From assembly GCF_003025615.1 (NCBI RefSeq), contig NZ_PYMJ01000015.1, forward strand, positions 57,057-121,056: a stretch of 64,000 nucleotides of DNA. Reading direction: 5' to 3'. Position 1 is the first letter of the stretch; every line of letters starts with the position of its first letter. Position numbers and translations under genes: made by a program. Below the pieces are notes generated by a model, which was not told where the DNA came from, searched no databases, and saw only the letters and a program-made list of their open reading frames with translations. Source of the DNA: Photobacterium frigidiphilum. GTDB taxonomy: Bacteria > Pseudomonadota > Gammaproteobacteria > Enterobacterales > Vibrionaceae. Shown in pieces: positions 17,168 to 27,123 of the stretch.

Positions 17168-19285
17168 ATGAATAAGACAGTGCTTGCTGTAGCGGTTTCT
17201 GCACTCTGCGGAAATGTACACGCTGCTGATATGTCATCAACACCATCACAAAATACATCTGTTTCTCAAACAAATGTTGTAATGGTAACCGCTCAAAAAA
17301 TTGAAAAAGCGCCTTATGAAGTGAATGGCTCCGTAACGGTTATTACATCCGACGAACTGGAACGCGAAGGTGCAACAGAGCTTTATGATAGCTTGAAAAA
17401 TATTCCCGGTGTCAGTGTTAGCGGTGGTGCGGGGCGTCCTCAAAATATCACGATCCGTGGTATGCGCGGTAACCGTATCAAAATCATTGAAGATGGTGTT
17501 GAAACGGGTGACGGTTACGGTGCTGATGATTTGAGTGACAAAGTGGGGCGCAATAGTTTTGATCTGTCTGCGGCGAAACAGCTCGAAGTCGTAAAAGGTG
17601 CAGGATCTTCTCTTCATGGTTCTGGCGCCCTTGGTGGCCTAATCGTAATAACGACCAAAGATGCATCTGATTATTTAACACCACATAAAAATACAGCAGT
17701 TGAAGTCAGCACTAATTATGTGGGTGAAAGTGACAAAATCAAAGGCACAGTAAACTTTGCACAGCGCATTGGCTCTTCAGAGCATCTAGTACGTTATAGC
17801 CAATGGACGGGTAGTGAATCTGAGAATTATACTGGTGAAGTATATGATCGAGATGTTGACGGATTTGATCTTTCTCTAACCAGTAATTTTTATATTGGTG
17901 ATCACCAAGAAATTAAAACCAAAGTCTCTTATTACGAAGATACAATGGATCGTAATGATCATGATAATTATAAGTCTGGTGATTTTAACGAAAATACAGT
18001 GACCTCTTCTAATAAATATCAAGCGACGTATTTGTATAACGATGCTGACTTTGTATTATTTGATGACGCGAAAGTACTGGGTTACTACCAATCGACCAAA
18101 AGCAACAATAACAAAACACGATATAAAACTAAGCTAGTTCAAAATATAAATTACAAATTGCTGTTACTTGAGAACGGTCAGTTTGATGAAGAAAAAGTGG
18201 GACTGAAAACAGAATTCCAACGCCACCTTGATAACCAAAATATAGTATGGGGTGTTGATACTGTTTTTAAAGAGCACTCAAGAACGCTTGGAAAAGCCGT
18301 TATTAGCGATGGTTCTACATCTACTTCCCAAACGAATCCTTTTGCTGATGCCAATACATTTAATATTGGTATGTATGCGCATGATGACATTATGTGGAAT
18401 GCATGGGATATCGGTTTCGGCGTTCGATATGATTTTCACCAGTTAACCCCAAAAGATAAAAATCAACTAGCCAGCAATGGTTATAACTTCGCACTTAGTG
18501 ATACCACATCAAGTGAAATATCACCGTCATTCTCGATAGGTTATAACTTTACCGATGAGCTGAAGACGTATTTTAGCTATAACCACGGCTTCAATTCACC
18601 TAATTATGCCAAAGTGTATGGCTATGTACCTCATGATGGTGTACCGCCATTTGAGATAGTACCGAATTATAATCTGAAAGCTGAAACCAGCGACAACTTT
18701 GAGATCGGTGTGAAATCTCGCATGGGTATTTACAGTGTCAATGCTGCTGTGTTCTACAGTGATTTCGATAATTTTATTCGCACAAACCGAACGGGTATGA
18801 ACAGTGATAATGGTCGTATAACCATTCAATATGTGAATCTCGACAAAGTGAAGTCATACGGTTTTGAGATGGGTGCGAGCGCTGAAGTAAGCGAAACAGT
18901 AACCGCTTCTGGTAGTGTCGGCATAGTGACCGCAGAAGAAGAGAACGGCGCATACGTTGAAACATCGACCCCGTGGGAAGGTAATTTAGCGCTTCATTAC
19001 AGCCAAGATTTTGATGCGTTTGTGCGTTGGAATTTCGCGGCTGCGATGAATAAAGTACCAACCTGTTCTGATGGTGAATGTGTGACCACAGCAGGCTGGG
19101 GCACGGTTGATTTAGGTCTAAGTTATGAGCCTATTACGGATCTATTTATTAGTGGCAACCTTAATAACCTCTTTGATCGCGAGTATGTACGTTACCAAGA
19201 TGTAGGTGGCATGTCGGATGCGCTATCAAAATACAATGCTGAAGCGGGACGTAATTTCAACGTCTTCGTGAAGTATAACTTCTAA
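17168..19285 (+). CDS. TonB-dependent outer-membrane receptor (haem/haemoprotein type)
   Basis: This gated porin imports an iron source using TonB energy. The 705-residue precursor has a signal peptide (MNKTVLAVAVSALCGNVHA), a TonB-box-like NVVMVTAQK, a plug domain at about 45-160 (VTVITSDELEREGATELYDS, ITIRGMRGNRIKIIEDGVE), and a 22-strand-type barrel ending in FNVFVKYNF with terminal Phe. The plug resembles haem/haemoglobin/transferrin receptors (TIGR01786-like), and NPNYAKVYGYVPH with the later NLKAETSDNFEIGVKS fits that group. The ligand is inferred. It lies in a five-gene operon with two peptidases, so a protein-bound iron source is plausible. Confidence 0.9.
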   Translation: MNKTVLAVAVSALCGNVHAADMSSTPSQNTSVSQTNVVMVTAQKIEKAPYEVNGSVTVITSDELEREGATELYDSLKNIPGVSVSGGAGRPQNITIRGMRGNRIKIIEDGVETGDGYGADDLSDKVGRNSFDLSAAKQLEVVKGAGSSLHGSGALGGLIVITTKDASDYLTPHKNTAVEVSTNYVGESDKIKGTVNFAQRIGSSEHLVRYSQWTGSESENYTGEVYDRDVDGFDLSLTSNFYIGDHQEIKTKVSYYEDTMDRNDHDNYKSGDFNENTVTSSNKYQATYLYNDADFVLFDDAKVLGYYQSTKSNNNKTRYKTKLVQNINYKLLLLENGQFDEEKVGLKTEFQRHLDNQNIVWGVDTVFKEHSRTLGKAVISDGSTSTSQTNPFADANTFNIGMYAHDDIMWNAWDIGFGVRYDFHQLTPKDKNQLASNGYNFALSDTTSSEISPSFSIGYNFTDELKTYFSYNHGFNSPNYAKVYGYVPHDGVPPFEIVPNYNLKAETSDNFEIGVKSRMGIYSVNAAVFYSDFDNFIRTNRTGMNSDNGRITIQYVNLDKVKSYGFEMGASAEVSETVTASGSVGIVTAEEENGAYVETSTPWEGNLALHYSQDFDAFVRWNFAAAMNKVPTCSDGECVTTAGWGTVDLGLSYEPITDLFISGNLNNLFDREYVRYQDVGGMSDALSKYNAEAGRNFNVFVKYNF

Positions 19286-19297
19286 GGGGGTGTTGTA

Positions 19298-21598
19298 ATG
19301 AAAAAGCACCTTTTAGCACTCTTGCTCCCTATTGTAGGCTCTTACTGTTCAGCACCGTTAGCAAGTATGATCGATTTTCCGTTAGACCCTTTTTATGTAA
19401 CGTCTAGCGATGAAGCAAAGCAACTGCTCGCGCAGCGTTATACGTTAACTGGCTTAGTGAATGAAAGCGTTTCAACGAGTTTGTTGTCTACGCAATATCG
19501 ATTTTATCAAGGCTTTGCTAACGCTGTAGCGTGTAGTAGCTCGGTGGTTGTTACCGTCGATAGAAACACCAAAGAAGTGATGCAAATTTACACGCACCTT
19601 CTAGACGAAAATGAATGCCAATCAGCGAAAGAAGATAATCGAGCGATTGATCTTGATACACCAGAGCAAACCTATGGTCCTCATGTTACGGCGGGTAATG
19701 TAAAACAAATTGTTACCACGTCACTTAATGTTTTTGATCCTGATCCACTAACGGCGTTGGAAGATACAACATTGGAATATTCCGATGTGATATCAAATGC
19801 GGCCTATTCACTGTATTCCGATATTGAAGTGACAGAAGTGGCTGGTACACGGTATTTAGAAAATAGCCGTGTTAGGGCTGTCGATGTACGTGCTTTTGAC
19901 CTTGATGGCGATGGTACCTTGGAAGCTGATGTTAGCCAGCAAGGGATCATAACGTCGGCAAGTGATTTCACGATAGAACGAGATATAAAAGATTATGAAA
20001 ATAAGCATACCCAGTTCTTAGATACTATGGCGTTTTATCACATTGATAAATCAGTGCAGTATTTACAGCAACTTGGCTTCGATATTGTCAGTGAAAAACC
20101 TGTTCAGTTTGATGCTTTCTTTGGCAATAAAGATAATTCAACTGCGTACTTAGCCCAAAATGTGATTGTATTTGGCAATGGCGTATCTGCCGATGCAGAA
20201 GATGCCGATGTGATTTTGCACGAGCTGGGTCATATGATTAATTTCTCTTTAGTTAAACGTTGGCGTGACGGTGATACTGGGGCGATTGGCGAAGGGCTGG
20301 GAGATTATTGGGCGGCTTCTTCTCGCTATCGCACTAATAAAACATTTCAACCTGATATCGTATTCAGTTGGGATGGGGTAAATACCTCGAAAACAAGTAC
20401 GCGTATTTTGAATGATGCTGAAGCACGCTATGTACCTGGTGTATCGTATCCGGCGCATGTGGTCAGAAATGGTTCTAATGTCGATCAGTTATGGTCAACG
20501 CCTTTATTTCAAGTATTGAAGCTTGCGATTGCTGAACACGGTGAGCCCGCACATGAACATATCGATCGCATTATTTGGGAAGGTATTGCGGCATTAGGTG
20601 GCGGAGTAACAATGCCAGATGCAGCTCTAAGTATCGTAAAAGCGGCAGAGCGGCTCTATCCTCAAAGCAATTACAGTGACTTATTTGTTAAGCAGTTTAA
20701 AGCGCACAATATTTTAACGAATGCTGTTGCTTTTTATGCGCCACAGTTCTTGATGATTAAAGATGGGAAAACCAAGGTTACACTCGATCTGTTTAATCTT
20801 TCAGGTAAAAACATTCATACATTTACAGGGCGTTTTGAACAATCTGATGATGTTCTTTCGTTTGATACCGCTTTAAGCAGTAAGAAACAACAAGCCACGA
20901 TCACAGTAAAAGTACCCGACAGTGTGCAGTGTGGTGAAGCATTCACACTTAATGCTGAAACGGTTACAGATTTTAATAACCAGCAAATTCCGACTCAAGG
21001 TGAATACAGCATTCCGTTTGTCGTGTGTACACCCAAACTGACTCACACTCCAAAAGTGGAAAATTCAACCTTGAGCGATGCAACCTCTACAGAAGGGGGG
21101 CTCTTGGGGAATAAAATTGGAGTTAAATCGTATTTACTGACCTTAGCTGATACCGCCGTGCTGGATAACGATTTTTCAGTTTCGCTGCATATCAAACATA
21201 AGCGCATGTCTGATTTAAAAGTCACGTTAACGCCCCCGGTCGGCGATCGTGAAATTACGTTGCTCGCTTATGAAAACATTCAACAAGGTGAATATAACCA
21301 GCAATTGATGTCCCGATTTAATCAGGAAGTTAATCGCTTGAAAGGTGAATCACTTGAAGGGACGTGGACGTTAAAAGTAACCGATCGCGCCGTAGGTGAA
21401 AGTGGCGAGCTGGTTTCTTGGGGCATAGCTAATATTTCAGGTTATAGCAAACCAGAAACAGCAACTGATGAAACGAATAATAACAATGGAAACAACGGAG
21501 CGACGGACAATGGCAGCGGATCGGGTGGAGGAAGCCTAGGTTGGTTGTCGTTGTTTATGCTTGTCGTCATTAATAAATTAAGAAAAAACACTCCGTAA
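19298..21598 (+). CDS. Secreted zinc metallopeptidase with P-domain and GlyGly-CTERM tail
   Basis: The 766-residue precursor starts with a signal peptide. The zinc site is HELGH at 308-312, with a downstream GEGLGDYW in which Glu332 is the likely third ligand, as in gluzincins of the M4/M36 type. Residues of about 580-710 form a proprotein-convertase P-domain (KHKRMSDLKVTLTPPVG, ESLEGTWTLKVTDRA, WGIANISGY). The tail is a low-complexity Asn/Gly linker, then GSGSGGGSLGW, a hydrophobic helix and basic residues: a GlyGly-CTERM signal, cut by rhombosortase and linked to type II secretion in Vibrio. It should be an exported or surface protease. It lies 12 bases after the receptor gene. Confidence 0.88.
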   Translation: MKKHLLALLLPIVGSYCSAPLASMIDFPLDPFYVTSSDEAKQLLAQRYTLTGLVNESVSTSLLSTQYRFYQGFANAVACSSSVVVTVDRNTKEVMQIYTHLLDENECQSAKEDNRAIDLDTPEQTYGPHVTAGNVKQIVTTSLNVFDPDPLTALEDTTLEYSDVISNAAYSLYSDIEVTEVAGTRYLENSRVRAVDVRAFDLDGDGTLEADVSQQGIITSASDFTIERDIKDYENKHTQFLDTMAFYHIDKSVQYLQQLGFDIVSEKPVQFDAFFGNKDNSTAYLAQNVIVFGNGVSADAEDADVILHELGHMINFSLVKRWRDGDTGAIGEGLGDYWAASSRYRTNKTFQPDIVFSWDGVNTSKTSTRILNDAEARYVPGVSYPAHVVRNGSNVDQLWSTPLFQVLKLAIAEHGEPAHEHIDRIIWEGIAALGGGVTMPDAALSIVKAAERLYPQSNYSDLFVKQFKAHNILTNAVAFYAPQFLMIKDGKTKVTLDLFNLSGKNIHTFTGRFEQSDDVLSFDTALSSKKQQATITVKVPDSVQCGEAFTLNAETVTDFNNQQIPTQGEYSIPFVVCTPKLTHTPKVENSTLSDATSTEGGLLGNKIGVKSYLLTLADTAVLDNDFSVSLHIKHKRMSDLKVTLTPPVGDREITLLAYENIQQGEYNQQLMSRFNQEVNRLKGESLEGTWTLKVTDRAVGESGELVSWGIANISGYSKPETATDETNNNNGNNGATDNGSGSGGGSLGWLSLFMLVVINKLRKNTP

Positions 21599-21612
21599 TA
21601 ATAGGTGAAATA

Positions 21613-23091
21613 ATGAATTTTAAACTTTCCATCGTTGGTGCAATTGTCAGCATTGCATTAACCGGTTGTAATGGATCTTCCGACTCTGTTTTAGATGGTA
21701 TTTCCACGGGCGGCACAGACTCTAAATTAACGTATACGTTAACAGGTAAACTTAGCGAGGGTTTCAGTGATGGCATAATGGCCTGTGTCGATCTTAATAG
21801 TGATTTGACGTGTGATGACAGTGATATTGTTATTGAATCTACCAATGGTACTTTTACGTTAAAAAGTGACAGCTCATCGTTATTAACCAAACCTGTCGTG
21901 GTCTATGGCAGTAACGTGAATTCAGTGAAGCTATCTAACGGGTATGATTTTAAGTTGATAAGCCCTGCATCGAATGAGTTTGGAGAAGGTAAGGTGATTA
22001 CGGTTTCAGCCGTATCATCGCTTGTTTTTTCAAAAATGAATGATGCGATAAACCCGTTACTGTTTTCAGATGCAGTGAAAAGCGTTAAACAATCCCTTAA
22101 TACGCATATCAGCAGTGATATAGATAATATTTTTGAGATCGAATTATCTGATGAGACGGAAAAGCAGAAGCTCAATCATTTTAATGACAACTTTGTGCAG
22201 TATATGAAAGAACTTGATGCAAACGGAGGGTTTAAATCAAGCTTATTGAAAGCCGGAGCTGAAGTTGAATATGTTGTAAAAGCCTTTGCAGCCGATGATA
22301 AAGATGCGATGGCAATTGTTAAAGAGAAAATTAAAAACAGCACCATTAAAGCCTTTGGTTCTAATGATACGGGTGTTACTCAACATTTTGTAAATGGTGA
22401 AATGCAAGCTCAAGCCAGTGATGAGTTTCCTGGGCAAGATGCCGATTATGGTCTTGATAGCAATGGAATATCAGGGTTTAACTTAGTCAAAATTGACAAT
22501 AAAGGTAACGAGCTTACACAAAGTGCCGAAAATTGGGATTGTGTCAAAGATCTTAATACCGGTTTGATGTGGGAAGTGAAGGTCGATGATGTTACAAGCC
22601 CCCGCTATAAAGACAGAGACTATGAACTGAAAACGGCAAACTATACGCCTAACAAAAACGATCATGCTCTTGCGACGTGCAGCACAGATGGAAACAGTGA
22701 TTTTTGTAACACCGAGCAATACGTTAACCACATTAATACAATCAAGCTATGTGGTAAAAGTGATTGGCGTTTACCAACAGCTAACGAACAGTTTGATTTA
22801 TTGGATCTGAGTGAATCGCGTAAACTGCCCGATGCTGATTTATTTACGGGTATGAACTTGAATTTCTTCCCATATGTAAATGGTGGTAATGATGATCTTG
22901 GTTGGTATTGGAATACGACCCGTTTCACAACAGATGATCCTGAAGCGCTTATTTATACCAGTGTTGATCAAGCAGGAGATACCATTGGGGATCTAACTTA
23001 CGGCATTGACCTTTGTAAGAACGATAAAGCCATTGATGAAGATGGTTGTTATTACGAGAATGCGCTATTGGTTCGCTTGGTTACAGAATAA
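21613..23091 (+). CDS. Lipoprotein with C-terminal DUF1566 domain
   Basis: The 492-residue product has a lipoprotein signal (IALTGC lipobox) and a polar middle region. The C-terminal region from about residue 305 shows DUF1566 hallmarks: NTGLMWEVK, CGKSDWRLPTANEQFDLLDL and a final ALLVRLV. DUF1566 (Lcl C-terminal-like) domains occur in surface proteins and are thought to bind ligands. Residues of about 35-90 resemble a small extracellular module (GKLSEGFSDGIMACVDLNSD and following). It lies 14 bases after the metallopeptidase gene, in the iron operon, and probably aids substrate capture at the surface; that role is inference. Confidence 0.8.
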   Translation: MNFKLSIVGAIVSIALTGCNGSSDSVLDGISTGGTDSKLTYTLTGKLSEGFSDGIMACVDLNSDLTCDDSDIVIESTNGTFTLKSDSSSLLTKPVVVYGSNVNSVKLSNGYDFKLISPASNEFGEGKVITVSAVSSLVFSKMNDAINPLLFSDAVKSVKQSLNTHISSDIDNIFEIELSDETEKQKLNHFNDNFVQYMKELDANGGFKSSLLKAGAEVEYVVKAFAADDKDAMAIVKEKIKNSTIKAFGSNDTGVTQHFVNGEMQAQASDEFPGQDADYGLDSNGISGFNLVKIDNKGNELTQSAENWDCVKDLNTGLMWEVKVDDVTSPRYKDRDYELKTANYTPNKNDHALATCSTDGNSDFCNTEQYVNHINTIKLCGKSDWRLPTANEQFDLLDLSESRKLPDADLFTGMNLNFFPYVNGGNDDLGWYWNTTRFTTDDPEALIYTSVDQAGDTIGDLTYGIDLCKNDKAIDEDGCYYENALLVRLVTE

Positions 23092-23103
23092 GGGATAAGA
23101 AAA

Positions 23104-23673
23104 ATGAATAAGACATTAACGGCTGCATTATTAGTTGTCTCTGCGTGTTCTAGCTATGTACAAGCGGCCACAGAAGCTCAAATTTGTATTCAGGCACCCC
23201 GTACCGCACCTGATGGCCGTTTTGAAGTCAATCAAAACGGCACAGTGAAAGATCTGAAAACAGATCTAACATGGATGCGTTGTTTAGTCGGAATGAAGTG
23301 GGATGGCACTAGCTGTATTAATGAGCCTTTATTGCAAACATGGCAACCAGCCCTTCAAACAGTAAAAAACATTAATACCAATACGAAGCATTATTTATAT
23401 CAACTTGGTGGGGTTACAGAGTGGCGTTTACCTAATATTAAAGAGCTGCAAAGTATTCATGAGTCTTCATGCTACCAACCAGCAATTAATGAATATGCAT
23501 TTCCTAATATAGGTAAAGATATTTATTCGAATGCTAGTACTGTATGGTCATCAACCCCAGCGCATTGGTCGAAAGATCTCTTTGTGTTTGGTGTAGGTGA
23601 TGGCTCTGTTAGTCGACGAGATGGCAGTTCTGCCTGGGCTGAATATTCAATGTTATTAGTGGCGAATCAATAA
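23104..23673 (+). CDS. Exported DUF1566-domain protein
   Basis: The 189-residue protein has a signal peptide (MNKTLTAALLVVSACSSYVQ, then AATEA) and one DUF1566 domain. KTDLTWMRCLVGMKWDG, VTEWRLPNIKELQSIHESSC, VWSSTPA and a closing SMLLVANQ are the family blocks. Several Cys residues probably form disulfides. It is the last gene of the Fur-controlled operon, 12 bases after the lipoprotein gene, with a strong terminator 27 bases downstream. It is a shorter paralogue of the preceding lipoprotein's C-terminal domain. Confidence 0.8.
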   Translation: MNKTLTAALLVVSACSSYVQAATEAQICIQAPRTAPDGRFEVNQNGTVKDLKTDLTWMRCLVGMKWDGTSCINEPLLQTWQPALQTVKNINTNTKHYLYQLGGVTEWRLPNIKELQSIHESSCYQPAINEYAFPNIGKDIYSNASTVWSSTPAHWSKDLFVFGVGDGSVSRRDGSSAWAEYSMLLVANQ

Positions 23674-23700
23674 GTAATTTTTGATATAGGTCTAAATAAA

Positions 23701-23734
23701 AACGCCAGCTTAGTTTATAAGCTGGCGTTTTTTT
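23701..23734. terminator. Operon terminator (bidirectional)
   Basis: AACGCCAGCTTA and TAAGCTGGCGTTTTTTT form a perfect 12-bp stem with a GTTTA loop and a T-run. It ends the iron operon; the preceding A-run may also serve the convergent gene ending at 23799. Confidence 0.92.
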
Positions 23735-23798
23735 ATCTGCTTCTCTTGATTAGTTATTACTTTTATAAATACTGATATTACGGCTTAGTCCACAGCGA

Positions 23799-24203
23799 TT
23801 AACGCATACGGAACACGTCTGTTTTCTGATCACTTTGCACATCGGCAAAACTGCGTACGAAAGGGCCTTGTTGACGAATGCTAGAAGATAGCCCATCAAT
23901 CACACTTTTCGCTTCATCTTTTGTTGCGAAATCACCGTAAATAACAGCGTACCAGTTTTGACCACGACTACGCTTCCAATTCACCCAGATAGGATCTTGA
24001 CCTTTTATCTCGCTGATATAGCCCCGCACATCACGCTCTTCGCTGATTGCGAGTATCTGAATGGTAAAACGTGCTGGGTCCATATGCCCATACGCTTCGG
24101 TGGTGGTCATTACCCCCACGCATTGAGATGCATCATTTGAGGCATTGTTGGTGGCACAGCCAGAAAGAAAGAGTAGTGCTACAAGAATTATTACATTACG
24201 CAT
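23799..24203 (-). CDS. SPOR-like lipoprotein
   Basis: The 134-residue precursor has a lipobox (LFLSGC), so it is a lipoprotein. Residues of about 45-125 look like a SPOR-type peptidoglycan-binding fold: FTIQILAISEERDVRGYISE, then WYAVIYGDFATKDEAKSVID with a closing GPFVRSF. SPOR domains bind denuded glycan strands at division sites. The gene at 56776-57315 encodes a clear paralogue with the same blocks. The ATG at 24203 follows GGAG at seven bases and is preferred over the TTG one codon earlier. Domain assignment is by pattern. Confidence 0.75.
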   Translation of the reverse strand: MRNVIILVALLFLSGCATNNASNDASQCVGVMTTTEAYGHMDPARFTIQILAISEERDVRGYISEIKGQDPIWVNWKRSRGQNWYAVIYGDFATKDEAKSVIDGLSSSIRQQGPFVRSFADVQSDQKTDVFRMR

Positions 24204-24394
24204 CAATTGTCTCCATACAGATCTTTATAGTGTTTATAACGGCCAATGGTGAAAAAAATAAAGCAGAATCTCGAATAATATCGAGATAAAACCAATGAAC
24301 CAATACAAACGAACCAATGGCTTAGGTGAAATATTACTCATGTGAAGAGAAAAAGGCTCACAAGAAGTGACTATTATACGAAGTTAAGATTAAA

Positions 24395-24410
24395 CTGTAT
24401 ATATATACAG
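24395..24410 (+). promoter_or_regulatory. LexA box of umuDC
   Basis: CTGTATATATATACAG is an exact CTGT-N8-ACAG match with the alternating TA core of strong SOS boxes, 43 bases ahead of umuD. It predicts tight LexA repression and late SOS induction. Confidence 0.95.
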
Positions 24411-24453
24411 TTGCCCGTGTAATACGAGCACAAGAGAAGTACACGAGGACGTT

Positions 24454-24840
24454 ATGCTTACGCTGCCTATATTTATGGAATCGGTGAAATGCGGTTTTCC
24501 ATCACCAGCCGATGGGTATCAAGAACAATTAGAACTTGATGAATATTTAATTCGAAATCCGAATGCCACGTTTCTGTTAAGGGCATCAGGTGAATCGATG
24601 ATTGGCGTCGGTATTTTTGACGGGGATTTGCTGGTGGTTGATCGGGCAGAGCAGGCCGTTGCAGGGCGAATTGTGATTGTGCGTATTTATGATGAATTTA
24701 CATGTAAACGCTTAATACGTTACAACGATGCATGGTGGCTAAAAGCAGAGAATCCAACATTTAAAGCCTTTCCTATACCGGAAGATGCTGAAATATTTGG
24801 CGTGGTTACACGTAACATACATGACTTGTTGAAAGCATAA
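24454..24840 (+). CDS. umuD: DNA polymerase V subunit UmuD
   Basis: UmuD cleaves itself with RecA help to UmuD', which joins UmuC to form the translesion polymerase Pol V. The 128-residue product has the cleavage site at Cys13-Gly14 (KCGFPSP), the nucleophile Ser48 (SGESM) and the general-base Lys85 (CKRL), all as in LexA-type S24 peptidases. The N-terminus is shorter before the cut than in Escherichia coli UmuD. The stop overlaps the umuC start by one base, and a LexA box lies upstream. Confidence 0.96.
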   Translation: MLTLPIFMESVKCGFPSPADGYQEQLELDEYLIRNPNATFLLRASGESMIGVGIFDGDLLVVDRAEQAVAGRIVIVRIYDEFTCKRLIRYNDAWWLKAENPTFKAFPIPEDAEIFGVVTRNIHDLLKA

Positions 24841-26144
24841 TGACAGGTCACCTTAGTGGGTATAAAAATCAGGTATGGGCACTGGTCGATGTAAAGAGTT
24901 TTTATTGTTCTTGTGAGCAACTGTTTGATCCCTCATTAGTCAATAAACCCGTGGTGGTATTGTCGAATAACGATGGGTGTTGTGTTGCCGTTTCTGAGCA
25001 AGCGAAAGCATTAGGCATACAGCGTGGCGCACCTTGGTTCAAAATTGAGCGAGAAGCACGGCAGCTAGGTGTACAAGTTCGCAGTTCTAACTACACCTTG
25101 TATGCTGATATGAGCCGACGATTTATAGAAGAACTACACCGTTTTTCCCCTCATGTAGAGCAATATTCAATTGATGAAGCCTTTGTGCGTTTAGATGGCT
25201 TCAGGCTTGATACTCTTGAACAATACGGATCAACAATACGAGAAACCATTCGCGAGAATATTGGTTTGCCAGTGCGTGTGGGTATCGGTGCAACGCCGAC
25301 ATTGGCCAAACTAGGCAATCAGGCAGCGAAGCAATTTGAATGTAGAGTGGAAGGTGTCATTAAAATTGATTCAGATGTACGTCGCCAATGGATTCTTGAA
25401 CGAACAGATATACAAGATATATGGGGGATAGGTGCTAAAACAGCGTCACGGTTACGTGCTATAGGCATAGATAACGCGCTGCAACTGGCGAACAAGACCC
25501 CTGCAGATATGCGTCGACTGTGGAATGTTGGTTTAGCGCGTACAGTCATGGAACTGCAAGGCATTGCTTGTATTGAGCCTGGAGACATTGATGAAACGCG
25601 TAAACAAATATTATCAAGCCGAAGTTTTGGATCGGGTATTTCCAATTTCGATGAATTAAAAGCAGCGTTAGCGTTTCATTGCCAGCGTGCGGGAGAAAAA
25701 CTGCGTAAGCAAGGTAGCCAAGCCAATGTTGTTGGTGTGTTTTTACGTACGAATAGGCATAAGAACCTGCCACAACATAATAGAAGTAGTGCTATGCCAC
25801 TAAGCTGCCCCAGCCAAGACACTTACAAGTTTCTTGATCTTGCTTTGTTGCAGTTAAAGCAACTTTACCGCCTTGGTTATGAATATCAAAAGATTGGTGT
25901 AATTCTTAATGAACTAACAGAGGCGAAGAACGATAGCTTTCAATTGGATATGTTTGATACTAGTGCACTTGATGAACATAAACGGCGAGATTTAATGGCA
26001 ATCACTGATCAAGTGAATGCTCGATTTAAAAACGGTATTAAGCCGGCATCTGTTATTGGGTCAACAAACTGGCATATGCGGCAAGCTTTTCGCTCTAACC
26101 GCTGGACAACACGGTTAGATGAACTTCAGATTGCGAAGTGTTAA
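24840..26144 (+). CDS. umuC: DNA polymerase V catalytic subunit UmuC
   Basis: This Y-family polymerase carries out error-prone translesion synthesis in the SOS response. The 434-residue product starts [20 protein letters not shown], containing the first catalytic Asp, with [12 protein letters not shown] holding the second acidic pair. [20 protein letters not shown] follows, then HhH-like segments ([12 protein letters not shown]) and a C-terminal little-finger domain. It is translationally coupled to umuD (ATG overlaps the umuD stop) under the same LexA box. Length and motifs are complete, so it should be active. Confidence 0.96.
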   Translation: MTGHLSGYKNQVWALVDVKSFYCSCEQLFDPSLVNKPVVVLSNNDGCCVAVSEQAKALGIQRGAPWFKIEREARQLGVQVRSSNYTLYADMSRRFIEELHRFSPHVEQYSIDEAFVRLDGFRLDTLEQYGSTIRETIRENIGLPVRVGIGATPTLAKLGNQAAKQFECRVEGVIKIDSDVRRQWILERTDIQDIWGIGAKTASRLRAIGIDNALQLANKTPADMRRLWNVGLARTVMELQGIACIEPGDIDETRKQILSSRSFGSGISNFDELKAALAFHCQRAGEKLRKQGSQANVVGVFLRTNRHKNLPQHNRSSAMPLSCPSQDTYKFLDLALLQLKQLYRLGYEYQKIGVILNELTEAKNDSFQLDMFDTSALDEHKRRDLMAITDQVNARFKNGIKPASVIGSTNWHMRQAFRSNRWTTRLDELQIAKC

Positions 26145-26337
26145 TTATAGAAATAATGGGTATGTATTGTTATAGGTAAATACAAGAAGGGTAGAATGTA
26201 AGAAGTTGAAGTAATGCATTAAATATATGAGCGTAGTCGCATATGGTGATATTTTGTGAGATTAATTCCCTTCAAACGCCGATTTATTATATTCATGAGC
26301 TAGTATGTGTATAGTTTTATATGCAGCCTGGTGATGA

Positions 26338-27012
26338 ATGCTAGACAGGAAAGCTTATCAGCTCCGTACTGATTTTAAGATAACGCCGTCCATATTGACG
26401 GCTCTCCATGCCTTACCTGAGAGTGTTTGGCTGTCTCACGTTAACCAAGCGTGTTATTTAGGTCAGTGGCAAGTGTATCCTTTGCGAGGGCTTGATAAGT
26501 ACTCCCGACAATCGCCAATATTACAAGCATTTTCTTTAGAAGAATCAGTCTTGGTCGATGATTTTTCCGATTACTCAACATTAATGGCATTTCCTGATCT
26601 AACAACCTTTATCGCACAGCTTTCCTGTCCCGTACTTTCCGTTCGGTTAATGCGCTTACGGCCCGGAGCAACGATTGCACCGCATCGCGATCATGGTCTA
26701 TGCATTTCTCAAGGACAAGCTCGTTTACACCTGTGCTTGCAGACCGATCCCCACGTCGATTTCATTGTGGCTGGTGAGTCGATTCACATGGCAGAAGGTG
26801 AGCTGTGGTATCTCAATGCCGATAAGGAACATGCTGTTTACCATCGGGGAAGCATTGACCGTATTCATGTAGTGATTGATTGTGTGGCAAATGATTGGCT
26901 GCGAAATATGTTGGATCTACCTGAATATCGCGAGTTAACTAACCGTTCATTAAGAACTAAGGTGCAGTTTGATCGTAAAACGGCACCTGAAATGGAAATC
27001 AGCACGTATTAG
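26338..27012 (+). CDS. Aspartyl/asparaginyl beta-hydroxylase-like oxygenase
   Basis: This is a predicted Fe(II)/2-oxoglutarate-dependent dioxygenase of the Asp/Asn beta-hydroxylase family, 224 residues. The iron ligands are His116 and Asp118 (APHRDHG) with a distal His at 165 or 169 (KEHAVYH); the later RIHVVIDC supplies the usual Arg for 2-oxoglutarate. LRPGATIAPHRDHG is highly typical. Bacterial relatives hydroxylate peptides or protein side chains, or act in natural-product synthesis. It has no export signal. It is the first gene in the run leading to the tail-collar and giant surface genes, which are very rich in Asp/Asn; a link is inference. Confidence 0.82.
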   Translation: MLDRKAYQLRTDFKITPSILTALHALPESVWLSHVNQACYLGQWQVYPLRGLDKYSRQSPILQAFSLEESVLVDDFSDYSTLMAFPDLTTFIAQLSCPVLSVRLMRLRPGATIAPHRDHGLCISQGQARLHLCLQTDPHVDFIVAGESIHMAEGELWYLNADKEHAVYHRGSIDRIHVVIDCVANDWLRNMLDLPEYRELTNRSLRTKVQFDRKTAPEMEISTY

Positions 27013-27123
27013 CTTTGGCAAGTGTGTTGTAAAGCTAGCGTATTCCGCAGGTTCAGAGCCGGGCTACACCTTATCGTTTTTACCATCAACTACTGACACT
27101 GCAAAAACCGAGGGTTAATAATA

